A stretch of 64,000 bases of DNA from the NCBI GenBank assembly GCA_026929865.2, contig CM049403.1, positions 25,853,001-25,917,000 of the forward strand, read 5' to 3'. How positions within the stretch are numbered: the first letter of the stretch is position 1; each line of letters starts with the position of its first letter. The notes below the pieces were generated by a model that was not told the origin of the DNA, did not search any database, and saw only the letters and a program-made list of their open reading frames with translations. The DNA comes from Hyperoplus lanceolatus. Its lineage: Eukaryota; Chordata; Actinopteri; Uranoscopiformes; Ammodytidae. A program made the position numbers and the translations under genes. Positions 27,801-42,189 of the stretch are shown one piece after another.

Positions 27801-30800
27801 ACCTAGCAGGGGAGACATTTAAGACCTTTCAATCACTGTTGGGAAGGTGGTTTACTTGCCTTTGGGAATTAGACAACACATGGAAAGTGTGTATTTGCTA
27901 AGTAAAGCTGAAATACATGAGATCCCATTTGTTAAAATACATGCTCATATGTCACTCATAAGAGTGACTTCAATACCTCTCCTGATCTCCATATCCCCAA
28001 CACTCTCCATTTAACCCTCCTGGTTCTTATACAATCCTGGGAAGCCCCATTAAAGAATGTAACACAAAATAAAAGCAAACACTGGTAACCTCCCTCGGCC
28101 GAACACTTCATTATCCCGACCTGCGACTGAGATGAAGACAAGTAAAGCGGTTCACAAGTGAGCAGAGGATTCAGAGTTCATTTATTTCAATCTTCAGATC
28201 AAAAAAAGAAAATGTTGACAATCAACAGCATTACTCAAACAGTCTTACAACAACTGAGACACCCTGATGAGAAGAATCACTGCGATATTTAGTTTGGATA
28301 TTTTTACAAAACTTAATTACCATTTCCGAGATTACAAACAAACACAAATAAGTTATTGAACACAGCAACACAAAAAAACTCAGCCATTTTTATCACCTTG
28401 ATTTGATTATAGAAAGATGCAGACTTGAAGATGATGTATCAAGACAGACTCACGTGGCCAATTTGCAGCTACCTCCTACCTCTACTGCCTGCAATAAGGA
28501 TATCAATTTGACAGATAAACATACTAAAATGTCTAATGAACCATCCAAAATTCAAGGTTTTCTCTTAAAAATGCTTGGTAGATTTTTTGTGAAGGAGCAA
28601 ATAGTAAACTTAACACCCTATGGATGCATAGACTCCTAACCAATGCATTTGCACACCCTGCAGCTGCAAACATCTCAACAAAGAGTGCCCTTGCTGCAAC
28701 CACTTTTTTTAAATCGCACAGAATATCACAAAGGCCCCATGGGTGAGGGCCTGCTGCCAATCAATTTCACACCAATAACAATGATCCCCGGAGACAAATA
28801 CAAAACTGAAAACAGCTCATTAAGACCTGTTTGATGTCAGTGTTTCTCTATAACGAGCGGCCATTAGTATTTCTTTCCGTCCACCGGGGCCCGCTGAAGA
28901 AGGAAACAGCCGAGAGAGAGAGCACTTAGCTGTGATCGACACGGTGCCTCGCTGCTCACTGATGGACATTTATAAATGATGCCACGGCTAAGCTGCAGAA
29001 TACAGCACACACAGATACAGATTGGTGGCAAAGGACTTCAATTTAACCCCACCTTTTGCACAGAACACACACACATACGCACATATACTGCAGGTTTATT
29101 TCACCCTTAACTCCTCTCGGTGAGTTGCTGAGTGAGTGGAGTGGATTAGACTATCACAGACCCATGCACACACACAATAACACATACAGGCGGCAGGTTT
29201 ATAACACCAGCAGCTCTGTGCAGCAGGGGGCTAGCTGCACATCTACCTGTCAGGCCCCCCTCTGAGTGAAGTGGTGAGCCATGCACCAGGAGGTGAGTGA
29301 GGAAATACTGGAGCAAGAAGGGGGCTGCGATCAGAGTTGTACCCTGCTACCTGTCCATCACATCCAGGTCCATCACTGTGTACACATTGCCTGAGGGCGC
29401 CCTGCGTGGTGCCCAACATATGAATCAAGGGAATCAACCTAGCGAATAAACTGCTGATGCCCGTTGTAACGTGCTACCGAGCATAACCATGCAGTTTAGT
29501 ATGGTATGTGACTGACTGAGCAGGGAATGTATTTTACTTCTCCTGAGGCATGTTAACTGGGAAATTAAATTAGTTTGACTTTTCTTCTTAAAATAGACAA
29601 AACACTGTGTGCTTTAAGAACAGTAGAAACAAGACTAGCAATAAAACCTTTTCCATTGGATCAATGCTATAAACTATACCAATTTGCTACTTTAGTAATA
29701 AGTGTGGCCCAGCCCCACATTCACCATTGTTTGGATAAGCCTCAATGTAATTCTTCTTTGTGGAACATACCTGAGGGAGAATCTAACCAAAGGCCTTCTG
29801 CAAGGGGAAATCCTGATCACCTGGTAAATAAAAAGCCCTCAAGTTATTTTTTATGACTGCTTCATAATTTTGTGAAATGATTGGAAACCATTGGGGGGCT
29901 CATCACATATTTTGAACTTTTGAAGAAAAGAAAAACATGTTAAATTAGGTATTTAGATATATTTCAGAATGATTTTAGTTGTTTGTCCCCTTCCGCCTGA
30001 AAAACCAAGCCACCAGGCATAAATCCTGTTTCTCTTTTGTTTCTAAAAAAAGGCTAATTGCTGCTACTTTTATCCAATTGTTAGATTATGGTGATGTACT
30101 GTACATGAATGCCTGCTCTACTTCACTGCATATGCTTGATGCTACATATCATTGTGCTTTAAGATTCATTACCGGCTGTAAATCACCCATCACTGCACCC
30201 TGTATTCTAAAGTAGGCTGGCTGTCCTTGTCAGCTCGCAGGCTTCTTCACTGTTACACCTTCATTTACAAAGCAATTACTGGACTACTCCCCTCATATCT
30301 CTGCACATACCTCACTTTTAAATCAAATCCATCATACAGTTTACGCTCTCTGGACTTTCTTTCCACCTCTGTCCCCAGAACTCGTACTGAGTTTAGGAAG
30401 AGGGCTTTCATGTACTCTGCTCCCTCCGCCTGGAACACTTTACAAAAAACACTCAAATTACAAGAACTCACCACTATGAATGATTTTAAAACCCGGCTCA
30501 CATGTTTTTTAATGATGAATTTTGGGGTGTGTCAATGTTTCACTGAGTAGCACTTTATCATTGTCTGAAAACTGTTCTTCTTTTTCACCCACTGAAATGT
30601 ATGTATTTTTCTCATGTCTGTGCTTTCTTCTTATGTTCTCATGTCTATGCCTTCTCCTTATGTTCTCATGTCTGTGCTTTCGTCTCTGTTTTCTCATCTC
30701 TGTGCTTTCTTCTTGTCTTGTATTTTATTCATTCTAGGTGCTGCCATTTTTGGCCAGGCCTTGCTCGGAAAAGAGGTCATTTGACCTCAAGCAATTTTGC

Positions 30801-33800
30801 CTGGTTAAATAAAGGTTAAATAAAATACAAATAAAACCAATGAATAACTTCGGCACAAGACACAGGTGATCTGCATCACCTGAGGACATCATGTAACTGA
30901 TGCTTAAACCAAACTCTGTTGCATTAAATTAACATGCACATACTTTCTAGCTGGAATTACCGCCTCAGATGATTTTGTATGAGGTTGAAATTGCACAACC
31001 TGTCCTCCTTTATAACAACAGCTAGTGGCTTCTTTCAGTTCAAATTTGAAAAATATATAATCTATGGTTAAAATCCCTTTACATCTGCAAGTTAGTCTAG
31101 TATGAAATTAAGCCCAACAGCTCGACAATTCTGCTGATGCTGGTGTATCAATCATGTTAATGTTAGCATGGGGAGCCAACATGCATTATCATTTTTGACT
31201 CATAACAACACTTGAATGCCATAGATAAACTCAAACTCTCTTTGCAAGTGTTCTGGATAATTGCATGTACTCTTTCTGACAGCAAGCTGATTGCCAGTAG
31301 GGTCCCTTTTTCTTCCATATCTCATTGTCTTGCTGTTTTTCTCAGAAACTGTAAAGTTAAAACCAGTTAGGCCATTGCCCCACACATCAAAACTTTCGGT
31401 CAAACTTTGATTTACTGAATAATTTTAAAATACTGAAAAATACACGTGGAATGCAATACAGTTGTATTTGTCTTTATATAGTAATTAATTCACAGTGTGA
31501 GCCATATTAGTTGTATGAAAGGCGAGGAGGTTAATTAAATGCGTTCTCGTATTTAATGGATGGACTCAGAACATTCTAATTTCACCTCTGACCTCATGCA
31601 GCACTGAGCCTCTATTTGAATAACATGTATTTCTTTGAATGCACACAATAAGTCTGTGAATATTAGCTGCCTTCAAGAAAATACTATTTCTCAAAGAGCT
31701 TATGGTAATGTACTTTCTACTGATTTGTTTTGCCGGATAACTGTCAATGGGAAACCATAATAGGTGGTTACATCATGTTGACAGGCAATGTGTTTTTTTT
31801 CAGGCAAAGCTAGAACTGTATTTTTGTACAAACTCTAGGTCTTGAACACTCAAGACAAAGGTTTGCAACTGTAGTTATCCTTGTATTTAATTTAGGTAAC
31901 ACAAGCACCATATAGTTAAGTTTAAGATTTTAGTAATATTTAAAAAAGCACACTTGTCCTGTTGGCTGTGAAGCACTTGTGCAACATACTTCTCTCAACA
32001 ACATCACTCTGTTTTGTTAGTTGCTAAGAGTATGTATTGCAAGAGGAGATTATGCTAGGAAAACCAATTAAATATGATTGTTAGTTAATCATCTAATATC
32101 AGTTCCATTCAGGATCAACTTTTTTCAACTTGGCAGCTAATTAAATTAACATAGAAAAACAATATTTGGCCGTGACCGGATTAGTTTACAACTTGTTAGA
32201 CCTAAAATATTTAAACAAAGCTCTACTCTCTTGTGGTTGCTCCTCTATCTCTATTCTCTATCTATGGCCCCGGTCCTCCTTGGGACTAGTGCCGCACTGG
32301 GGCGTGCTCTCTGGGGGCGGGATGCTGGTGGGCAGGCTCTGGGTCTGGGGGCTGGCGCCGATTGTGTGTCGGTGGGGAACAGTAGAGTGTAAATCAATGT
32401 AATTTAATGTTAATTGTTTTCATATTGTTTACCATTGTTATAGCGTTATTATTAACAGCCTGAGGAGCTGCCTCCGTCTCGGTTTGTCTGGGCCTGAGTA
32501 CCGGTTGTCCTCCCACTGAAAAATTGTCTTGCCGACGCTAATTGCATAACTGATACCATTTCTCTGACATTTGTTCTCCTCTGTCTATCTTCCATGATTG
32601 GCTGAGCGTTGCCCCGGGGGTTCTCTCCCTCTGTCTACCAAGCACTCTCCATGCTACTCGACTGACTCCGAGTTCTGTGCGGAATCAGCTGTCCTAGGAA
32701 CGGATGCTCCCCGCCTGCTATTGCCTCACATCAGCACTGACTCATCGTCCATCAGGATAGTACTCTCTCTACTTGCTTGCTTTTTCAATCTTTAAATTCA
32801 TTTTGCTTTGCTCACTGGTTGCTTGTCTGTCCTCTTCCAGTTTTCCCTGGTCGTGACGAGACGGTGTGGATCTGGTCCCCCCTCCGGTACCATCTGAGAA
32901 AATGGACCATCAACGCGAAAGATGTTGCAGTGGTTAAGGATGCCTGTGAAGTCAAACTAAAGGAACTAAAGAAATAATTAATTAACTCACGTAGCAAGCT
33001 GGAAAGGAACCTTTCGGCAGTCCGAGTTGCCGCACGGACTATAAAAGAGGCGGCACACAACAACTACTGATGAAGTGAAAAGAACAAGACGCGACTGGAG
33101 CAGAGCTCAGTTCAAAAAGATCTAATCCCGTGCAAACGAGTCTACAAACGCCAGAGAGGCAGCCGGTAAGACACCGAGCCCATCAGGGGAGACTGTGGAC
33201 AATTAAAATGAAATGTTTGTGCAGGCGATAGCTGCTAGTGTTAGCCACGGGGCCGAACCGGCAGTGCCGTGGTTAACCCTATAAATGCCAGTCTGTGTCA
33301 TGTTTGATTCTCATTCATAGTTTAATGATGTCATGATTGTTTAAGAAGAACATGATTGTTTACTGAGTTTATAAATTATAGATAGATAAGTTAAAATGAT
33401 TATGATGAAATTATATCATTATGGTGACATTATTTAAATATAAGTAAAAATATAAAATGTTTAAAGTCTGTAATATTGACTTAAGAAAATCCCTGGATAC
33501 ATTGATAATGATGACAGTGGGAGAATTTATGTTGCACTTTGTTGAATTTAAGAGGGAAAAGGGGAGAATTGTTAAAAATGTATATTTTCCAGAACATTGT
33601 AAAAACAACCTTTTTCTTGTTTATTGTTTCTAAAGGTTTTTCACCTAACTAACTAACTACCCAAACAACCTACCTGAAACCTTGAAATCAGAAAATAAAA
33701 GAAGATAAAAAGGAAGAGAAAAAGTGTGGTTATTTTGAGTGAAGCCCAGCAACTCTGCATAGATATCTAACTCCTTCAAGTGGAGACTGCACAGAAGAGG

Positions 33801-36800
33801 GAAGAACTTGACAGTGAAAAACCGCCAGTACCATAAAGCTGGCCAGGGAAAAGTACAGGAGCTTAAAGCTGGAACAGCAGGAGCAAAAACCTGGAATCCT
33901 GGAAGGAAAAGAAGTGGAGCATAAAGCAACATTAAAGCACCATAAGCAACATTAAAGGCACCATTGGAGAGTTGCACCTACCCCCACCACTTTTCAAATT
34001 CACAGTTAAAGAACCTTAAAATAAAAGTAAATATGGCTAATCAAGAAGCTGAAAAATCAGTTGAACAATTGAAACTTGAAAGAACGACAGCCAAAAGAGT
34101 GTTTTCCCGTCTGGTCAACAGTATAACCCGGTCACATACAGACATGTCTGAAGAAGAACTCAGAGACAGTTTCAGCAAACTCAAGGCAGTAGGAGAGAAA
34201 GTCATGGAGGCAAATGATGAGCTGGAAGCTGGCTTTATTGCAGATCTCGAAGCAGAGCTGGAAACGGATAAAGTCATGTTAACTCAGCAGCAAAAAGCCG
34301 ACCTGGAAAAAACTACAAATGAGTGCCAAGAGAAGCTGAGGGAGGTCAAGAGGTTGATCCAGGAGACTCTTTGGGTCAGTTTTGGAAGTAGTGAAATGTC
34401 TATAGCACTACAAGCAGCAGAGGCCGCATGCGACCGCGTCGCTGCTGTGCAACCGAACATTAACCAGGAAGCGTATGAATTCATGCTGGACCAACTTAAA
34501 GGGTTGGTAGTGACGGCAAAGGACACGCATGGCCGGTGGAAACAGTGGGCCCCCCCAGAGGCTGAAAAGGACCTACAGAGTCATGTGAGAGGGCTCGAAC
34601 TTCACGTCCCCTTGATGGTCTCCAGAAAGGCTGACTTCATACAAGCAACCATAAAGGAGGATACTGAAAGACAAGTCCAGGTGGGAGGTGCATCTAATTA
34701 TCGCATACCAACAATCAAGTTAAAGCCAACAGCCCTCCCCAAGTTTGGTGGCATCAAACGTGATTTTCACAGGTGGAAAAAGGACTGGGAAGCGCTGCAG
34801 AGTCAGGGGGAGCCAACTGGCTCAAAAGAGGTGAAAAAGGTCCAGCTATTGGACAGCCTGGAGGATAAAATCACACGAGACCTTCGGCTCACAGCTTACA
34901 ACACGTCTGATGACATCTTCCGTGTGCTAGAGAACCGCTACGGCAACCAAACATCCATTGCCATAGAAATAGTGGAGGAGATACAGAAGATGCCAGCTGT
35001 CAAAAGTCACCAGCCACGGAAAATCGTCGACTTAATTCAAGCTGTGGAAAAAGCACTTCAAGATTTGAGTGACCTTGGAGACACAGGTGCTATTAAAAAT
35101 CCCCTTGTGACGAAGTCCATTGAAAGTAAACTCCCGGAGACACTCAAGAAGGAATGGCTTGTGTATGCAGCAGACAGAAGGAATGATGTGACATCAATAA
35201 ATCGGTTTGACAGTCTCTTGGCATTCCTCAAAGACCAGGAGAGCTTATATGAACAGCTTGAACAACTGAAGGAGGAAGAGCCAAGCAAGAGAGAAACCAA
35301 GGTGGAGCCAAGATATGCCAGAATCAAGTCAACCAAATCAAGCAACGACCAAGAAGGGTGTGTGGTCTGCAGTGATGTAAAGCACAGAAGGAAAATCTAT
35401 TTTTGCAGACAGTTCCGAGCACTGAAACTAGCAGAGAAGAGAGCTGCAGTAAAAAGGTTGGGAGCATGCAGGAGATGTTTGGAGGTTCATGGCGATGGCT
35501 CACAGTGCAAACCTGGATTCCTGTGCAGAAACCAGGACTGCAGGGATGCAGATACTCCTGAGCACCACTTCTATCTGTGCCCCAATGCTGAGGCAGAGAA
35601 AAGCAGCGAGGGTCAGAAGAGGAGCAGGTTCAGTCCGGAAGGGGATAAAGGCAGGAGGAAGTACACAGAGGAGCAGGAGGATTTCTTTGGGAAACTCTCA
35701 CCTGAATTGGCAAACCAATGCCGAAATGTGTTTTCCAACACTGCATCCAGGGCTTTCAACGCTGTCAAAGACCAACCAAGCCTTTTGGGGGAAAGCGGAC
35801 TTCAAGAGCTGCCAGTACTGATGATGCTTGTTGAGGTCACAGCAAACGCTGGGCAGAAAATTGGAACATTAATCGATTTGGCTTCTGACACCAATTACAT
35901 AACCCACAAGACTGCAAGCAGGCTAAACCTCAAAAATGAAGAAGTCACACTTGTCGTCCATGGCGTTGGGGGCATGGAGGTTAGTGTAGAGACAAAACGA
36001 AACCTCCTCAAGATCAGAGTAAAGACACCAAAAGGCACTCTCAGAGCCCACCAATTGGTGTGTTATGGACTTGACAGTATTGCAGAGATACACAAACATG
36101 TGACACCAAAGCAACTCAAGAGATTCTTCCCAGATGTACCACTGGATGAACTCCGAAGACCTAAAGAAGTAAGTCTGCTCATTAGCCACAAAGAAGGTCA
36201 GCTAGCGCCACAGAGGATCAGAGCTGATGGAGACCTTGTGCTGTGGGACGGCCCGCTGGGGAGAACAGTGGGAGGAACGCATCCTGAACTCTTTGAAGAA
36301 CTCACCGTGTCAGCCCACATGTCCAAGACACACTTCGCAAGGTCGATGAGAGCAGCGGCTGCAAGATATGAGGAACAACTCACCAGCATGGTCCAAGAGC
36401 GTCCGCTAGCAAAAAATCAAGGCACCATCCAGCTCTGTGAATCAAGCACTTCAGCCACCAACCAAGACTTTTTAAAGTGGTGGAGATGGGACAGCATTGG
36501 TGCAGGACGTGAGCCGAAGTGTGGAGGCTGCCGCTGTGGGAACTGTCAGCCGGGTGGAAAGGAAATGACTCTTGCTGAGGAGCGAGAACTCCAAGTGGTG
36601 AAAGATGGTCTCAACTACGTCACAGGAGACGCCCACAGCAAGGAACCACACTGGCATGCCAGATATCCATGGGTAGAGGACCCAGACTCCCTGCCGAACA
36701 ATAAAAGGATTGTGGAGGCCACTTTCCTCAGGACGGAAAAGCAACTGGCCAAAGAACCTGAATGGAAAGTCGCCTACACTGCTCAAGTCCATGACATGAT

Positions 36801-39800
36801 ACATCGAAAAGCGGCAACAAAGTTATCCAGAGACGCAGTGATCAGCTGGCATGGTCCAGTATGGTATGTGAGTCACCTCATTGCTCCAAACCCCCACTCT
36901 GTCACAACCCCTGTGAGACTTGTTTGGAACAGTAGTCAAAAGTTCAGAGGTGTGAGCCTGAACGACCTACTGATGAAAGGCCCAGATGTCCTCAACCAGA
37001 TTTGTGCAGTGCTTCTGAGATTCAGGGGTGGAGTGCATGCTGCTCTGGGGGACATAAAAAAGATGTACAACTCAGTCTGGCTGGAAGAAAAGGAGATGCA
37101 CCTGCATAGATTCCTTTGGCGTGACTCAGAGGACGAAGAGCTGGGGGAATATGCAATCACCAGGGTAAACATCGGTGACAAGCCAGCAGGATCCATCGCA
37201 CAGCTTGCAATGCGTGAAACCGCCAACCTCCCACCTTTCACTCACCTCAAACAGGAACGGCAGGTAATTCAAGAAGACAGCTACGTTGATGACATTCTCA
37301 CGTCCCACAATGACTTAAACCAGCTGAAAACCATCACAGCGAATGTGGAAAAGATTCTGAAAGCTGGAGGGTTCGAGCTCAAACCTTGGGTCTATTCTGA
37401 GCAAAGTGGGAGGAAAGAGTGCAGTGAGAAGCTGGAAAAGGCTGTGGAAAAGACCATGGTCTTACCCAACCAGATGCGAGACGAGGACAATAAGGCACTC
37501 GGCCTTGGATACATGGTAGAAGAGGACAAACTCCATGTCATGGTGGGAATAAACTTCTCAAGGAGAAAGAAAAAGATGAGACTCGGCCAAGACCTTCTGC
37601 AGGAGCAGATAAGAGCCCAAACGCCCAACCCCCTGACTTGGCGAGCACTGCTGAGCCAAGTGTCAGGGCTGTATGATCCAGTCGGCCTGGTAACTCCCGT
37701 CAAGCAGAAGGGAGCTATCCTGGTACGTAGGGAATTCCAGGAAGCAAAGGGTGGAAGTGCACCTGTGAAGGACTCATGGGATACAGCGCTCTCAGATGCA
37801 CTCAGGGAGGATGCAATAAAGCTCTTTGAGGAGTACGGCCAACTTGCCAAAGTCAAGTTTACCAGAGCACTGACTCCCCCAAGCTTTACTGATGGTCCCC
37901 TGGCAATCACATTCTCTGATGGTAGTGAGCATACTTATGGAGCAGTGATGTACCTCCGATGGAGTTCAGACCAGGGCCCGGTCATCCGGCTGGTGGAGTC
38001 CAAAGCAAAACTTACTCCTTTGGATCAAGGAGGGGATGCTGTCAAAGCAGAAATGTGTGGAGCAGTGTTTGCCTCACGGCTAAAAAAGTACTTGCCGCCA
38101 GAAAGGACTGAACCTGCTGCACCATTTGAATTCACATCAGTTGACCTCTTTGGCCCTTACCAAGTTAAAGATGACGTCAAGAAAAGAGTGACACTAAAAG
38201 TCTGGGGAGTTGTCTTTTGCTGCATGGCAAGCAGAGCCATTCACACAGAGCTGGCAAACACCCTGTCAACTGAAAGCTTCCTAATGGCTTATCAAAGGTT
38301 CACAGCAATCAGAGGTCATCCAAGGAAGATGTGGTCGGACCCAGGCACCAATTTAATTGGAGCAAAACCAGTCCTTGAGGAACTCTACAGGTTTTTGGAC
38401 CTAGACGAAGCAAATCTGGAGGAAATGGCAGCAAGGAATGGAACTGAGTGGCAGTGGAAAATCCATCCAGCCGATTCTCCACACAGGAATGGTGCTGCAG
38501 AAGCTGCTGTGGGAATTGTAAAGAGGGCATTCCAGAATATTGGGAATGAGGCTTCACTAAGCTACAGTGAGTTCCAGACAACTCTTTACATCGCAGCCAA
38601 CCTGGCAAATGAGCGCCCAATTGACGCAAGAATACAAAGTCGAGAAGACTGCATCCAGTACGTCACACCCAACACTCTCCTACTAGGCCGGGCCTCTCAG
38701 AGAGGGGACTTGAAAACCTTCGACTTTCACAAGTACCCGTACAAAAGACTGAGAGCTATGCAGTCGGAGGTGACCAAGTTCTGGAGGAGCTGGAGCCAAC
38801 TCGCTGGTCCAAACTTATTTGTCCGAAGCAAATGGCATACTGGACAAAGAAATGTTGCCATTGGAGATGTCGTGTGGCTGTGTGACCAAAATGCACTACG
38901 AGGGCAGTTCAAGCTTGGCAGAGTCATCAGCACGACTCCAGATGATAAAGGCGTTGTAAGGGACGTCAATGTAAGAGTTTTCCCAAGCTACTGTGTCCCT
39001 GTCACGAGAGCTCTGAAAGGCAAGTCAATTCCTACAATCAGAAGGGAAAAGATCCAAGCCACCGTCCTTCACTGGGACGTCAGGCGGCTCGTCGTCCTAT
39101 TACCTGCGGAGGAACAGACAGAAAGCCAAAAGCAGCAGGGAAAGGAGAGCCAAGTTTGCCTTTGAAGCTGTCGATCTTCACACCGTTTCCAGGCGAAGAT
39201 CGAGTGGGAGGTGTGAAGTCAAACTAAAGGAACTAAAGAAATAATTAATTAACTCACGTAGCAAGCTGGAAAGGAACCTTTCGGCAGTCCGAGTTGCCGC
39301 ACGGACTATAAAAGAGGCGGCACACAACAACTACTGATGAAGTGAGAAGACGCGACTGGAGCAGAGCTCAGTTCAAAAAGATCTAATCCCGTGCAAACGA
39401 CTCTACAAACGCCAGAGAGGCAGCCGGTCAGACACCGAGCCCATCAGGGGAGACTGTGGACAATTAAAATGAAATGTTTGTGCAGGCGATAGCTGCTAGT
39501 GTTAGCCACGGGGCCGAACCGGCAGTGCCGTGGTTAACCCTATAAATGCCAGTCTGTGTCATGTTTGATTCTCATTCATAGTTTAATGATGTCATGATTG
39601 TTTAAGAAGAACATGATTGTTTACTGAGTTTATAAATTATAGATAGATAAGTTAAAATGATTATGATGAAATTATATCATTATGGTGACATTATTTAAAT
39701 AAAAGTAAAAATATAAAATGTTTAAAGTCTGTAATATTGACTTAAGAAAATCCCTGGATACATTGATAATGATGACAGTGGGAGAATTTATGTTGCACTT

Positions 39801-42132
39801 TGTTGAATTTAAGAGGGAAAAGGGGAGAATTGTTAAAAATGTATATTTTCCAGAACATTGTAAAAACAACCTTTTTCTTGTTTATTGTTTCTAAAGGTTT
39901 TTCACCTAACTAACTAACTACCCAAACAACCTACCTGAAACCTTGAAATCAGAAAATAAAAGAAGATAAAAAGGAAGAGAAAAAGTGTGGTTATTTTGAG
40001 TGAAGCCCAGCAACTCTGCATAGATATCTAACTCCTTCAAGTGGAGACTGCACAGAAGAGGGAAGAACTTGACAATGCCACCTGGAGACGTGGGATGTAA
40101 GCCCGGCGCTGGAAACCTTAGTTTTCCCTGGTGGAGACGAGACGGTGTGGATCCTCTGGCAGCATCTGAAGTCTTCCTGCATCCACACTATTTGCACTTT
40201 ACTTAGTATTACCATGTAATCACCTGGTCAATGATCAAATTCCTTCGTGATTTTCTCTACTTATGACATCTATTGCAGCATGTCCGTCCTGGGAGAGGGA
40301 TCCCTTACTCTGTCGACTCTCCCTGAGATTTCTTCAATTTTTTTTTATTCCCGGTAAAGGGTTTTTACTGGGAGTTTTTTCTCAGCCGAGCTAAGGGTGT
40401 AAGGGCAGGGTGTCATATTGTATCATATATCATATTGTATGAAATGTAAAGCCCACTGAGACAAATGTGTTTGTGATTTTGGGCTATACAAATAAAACTG
40501 ATTTGATTTGATTTTGATTTGATTCTACGAAGACTGTATTTAATTAAGTGTATAAAAAAGAAGAAACAGAAACATCAATGAGATGTACCGAGGTAAAATA
40601 GGTAATTTTATGTATCGGTAATTGTTTGATTTAAAAATGTACATATATTAACACAAACATATACCATCTCAAGACAGTTACCGTACCACGATAGACAAAC
40701 ATTTACTTATCATCAAAAGGGCTCGAGCGAGAACATGCTGTGTTTTGTAGCTAGGTTACCCCAGATACCAAAATAACCCATTGGTTGATGTAGACTCAAA
40801 GTTATTTCAAGGTCCTCCCCAAAGAGAATTGTGCAAAACGGGAGAAAAGTCCTTCATGCTTCAATCAGTAACATAAACCAAATTACATTTATTTGGAAGA
40901 CCTTGCCAGCATACAGCTTCACTTCTTTCAATTGATTTGCAGATATTTTACTTTGCTGCAGTTTGCCTTTCTTCTCCCCCTGCTTTAATCTGATGTGACA
41001 GTGATCCTTCTGAATATGCATGTGCCATCAACTTCGGATACATATGTTTTGGAAAAAACTACGAATTACAAAGACAGAGGCTTTTAATTTCAAGGACATC
41101 AGAAGAAATTCTACACATGCTGGCAGCAGAGCGAGCATTTTTCTGAAAGGCACCTTCATGGTGGTCTACACCAACTCTGTTTATTGAGCTACTTGTGATA
41201 CAGAAAGTTGGTGACTCAAATAGGAGTGTGAGTAAGAAGGGGAGAAAACAATTGAGATAATTTAATATTTTAGTTTATCTTACCAACGTGGAGAAAAACA
41301 GATCGAAAGCGATATCAAGACAGATGAACAGATTGTAATGATGTTGTTAATAGCTTTTGGTTGTGAATGCTTCACAAAATTGCCACCAACAGTTTATTGT
41401 CCAACAACATCAAACATACTTCAGACCATTAATTTGTGAAAATCCTATTAAGAAACCTACTGAGAGGTCCTGTAAACAAGACAGCATGCTGCTATCTGCT
41501 CATGTTGCATCATCATGTATTTAATTATTCTAAGTGATACTCAAGTACATTTCAAACACTCCATTACCACCTGTGACTGTGACCATTGTCACGGAAATTG
41601 TATAACTCCTGTGGAGCTTTAGAATTAATTGCAAAAATAAACAATGGATATACAGATACTGTTTCTAGACTTTACTGCTTTAGTTGTATAGATAAACCTT
41701 ACATCATACTCTTCTGAAAAGTATTTCATGCTTGCAGCTGAGGAATATTGCGGCACATAAAACCCAAACTTATATTTTTTGCACGCAAATATTGATAGGA
41801 ATTAAAAAATGGGAATACAATGCAGTGAACTGTAAGGTGCTGGTGTTACTTTTTGGACAGGGCCATGCTAGTTGTTAACTGCATCTAATCTTCATGATAA
41901 ATTAAGATTATCGTTTACTGGTTGGAGCTTTTTTTTAGCGTACATGTGTGAGAGCGGGAGAGGGAAATTAACAGCAAAGAAGTAGATAAACATATTTCCC
42001 AAAATGTTTATGTCCTTAAAGGACAGTGGTAACTGGAGGACATATCATATAAACTGTCATCCGACCTGACCTCAAAACAAGGTCTTGACATGCAACTGGC
42101 ACCTTCTAGGACACACACACACGCGCACACAC

Positions 42133-42189
<57 letters not shown>

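Larger units (their letters stand above)
32945..40074 (+). mobile_element. BEL/Pao LTR retrotransposon, young, internally deleted
   Basis: 7.13 kb with LTRs at 32945-33813 and 39212-40074 starting TG and ending CA. A 5-bp duplication ATGCC lies at 32940-32944 and 40075-40079. One plus-strand gag-pol frame lies between. By eye the LTRs differ at about four substitutions and one 6-base indel over some 865 bases, so the insertion is recent. The protein order protease, reverse transcriptase, RNase H, integrase, the C-terminal domain after integrase, and the LTR structure are those of BEL/Pao. No envelope-like frame is present. It sits antisense to brinp3 in intron 2. Confidence 0.92.
32240..40525 (+). 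mobile_element. older LINE/SINE-like repeat interrupted by the BEL/Pao element
   Basis: The sequence right of the BEL element (40075-40525) ends like a common fish retroposon: GTGATTTTGGGCTATACAAA then ATAAAACTGATTTG and a (GATTT)n tail. The left flank (about 32240-32944) is GC-richer and shares a 25-35 base block (TTTTCCCTGG...GAGACGGTGTGGATC) with 40122-40153. Both flanks therefore belong to one repeat family, split by the later insertion. The 5' limit at about 32240 is a guess from base composition. Confidence 0.45.

Noticed and set aside
33814-33850. Primer-binding site after the BEL/Pao 5' LTR
   Set aside because: The sequence GTGAAAAACCGCCAG does not match a tRNA 3' end that I recognise, so no PBS was annotated.
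33964-34032. Upstream extension of the BEL/Pao polyprotein frame
   Set aside because: It would begin at a TTG; the first ATG at 34033 starts a typical gag N-terminus, so that start was chosen.
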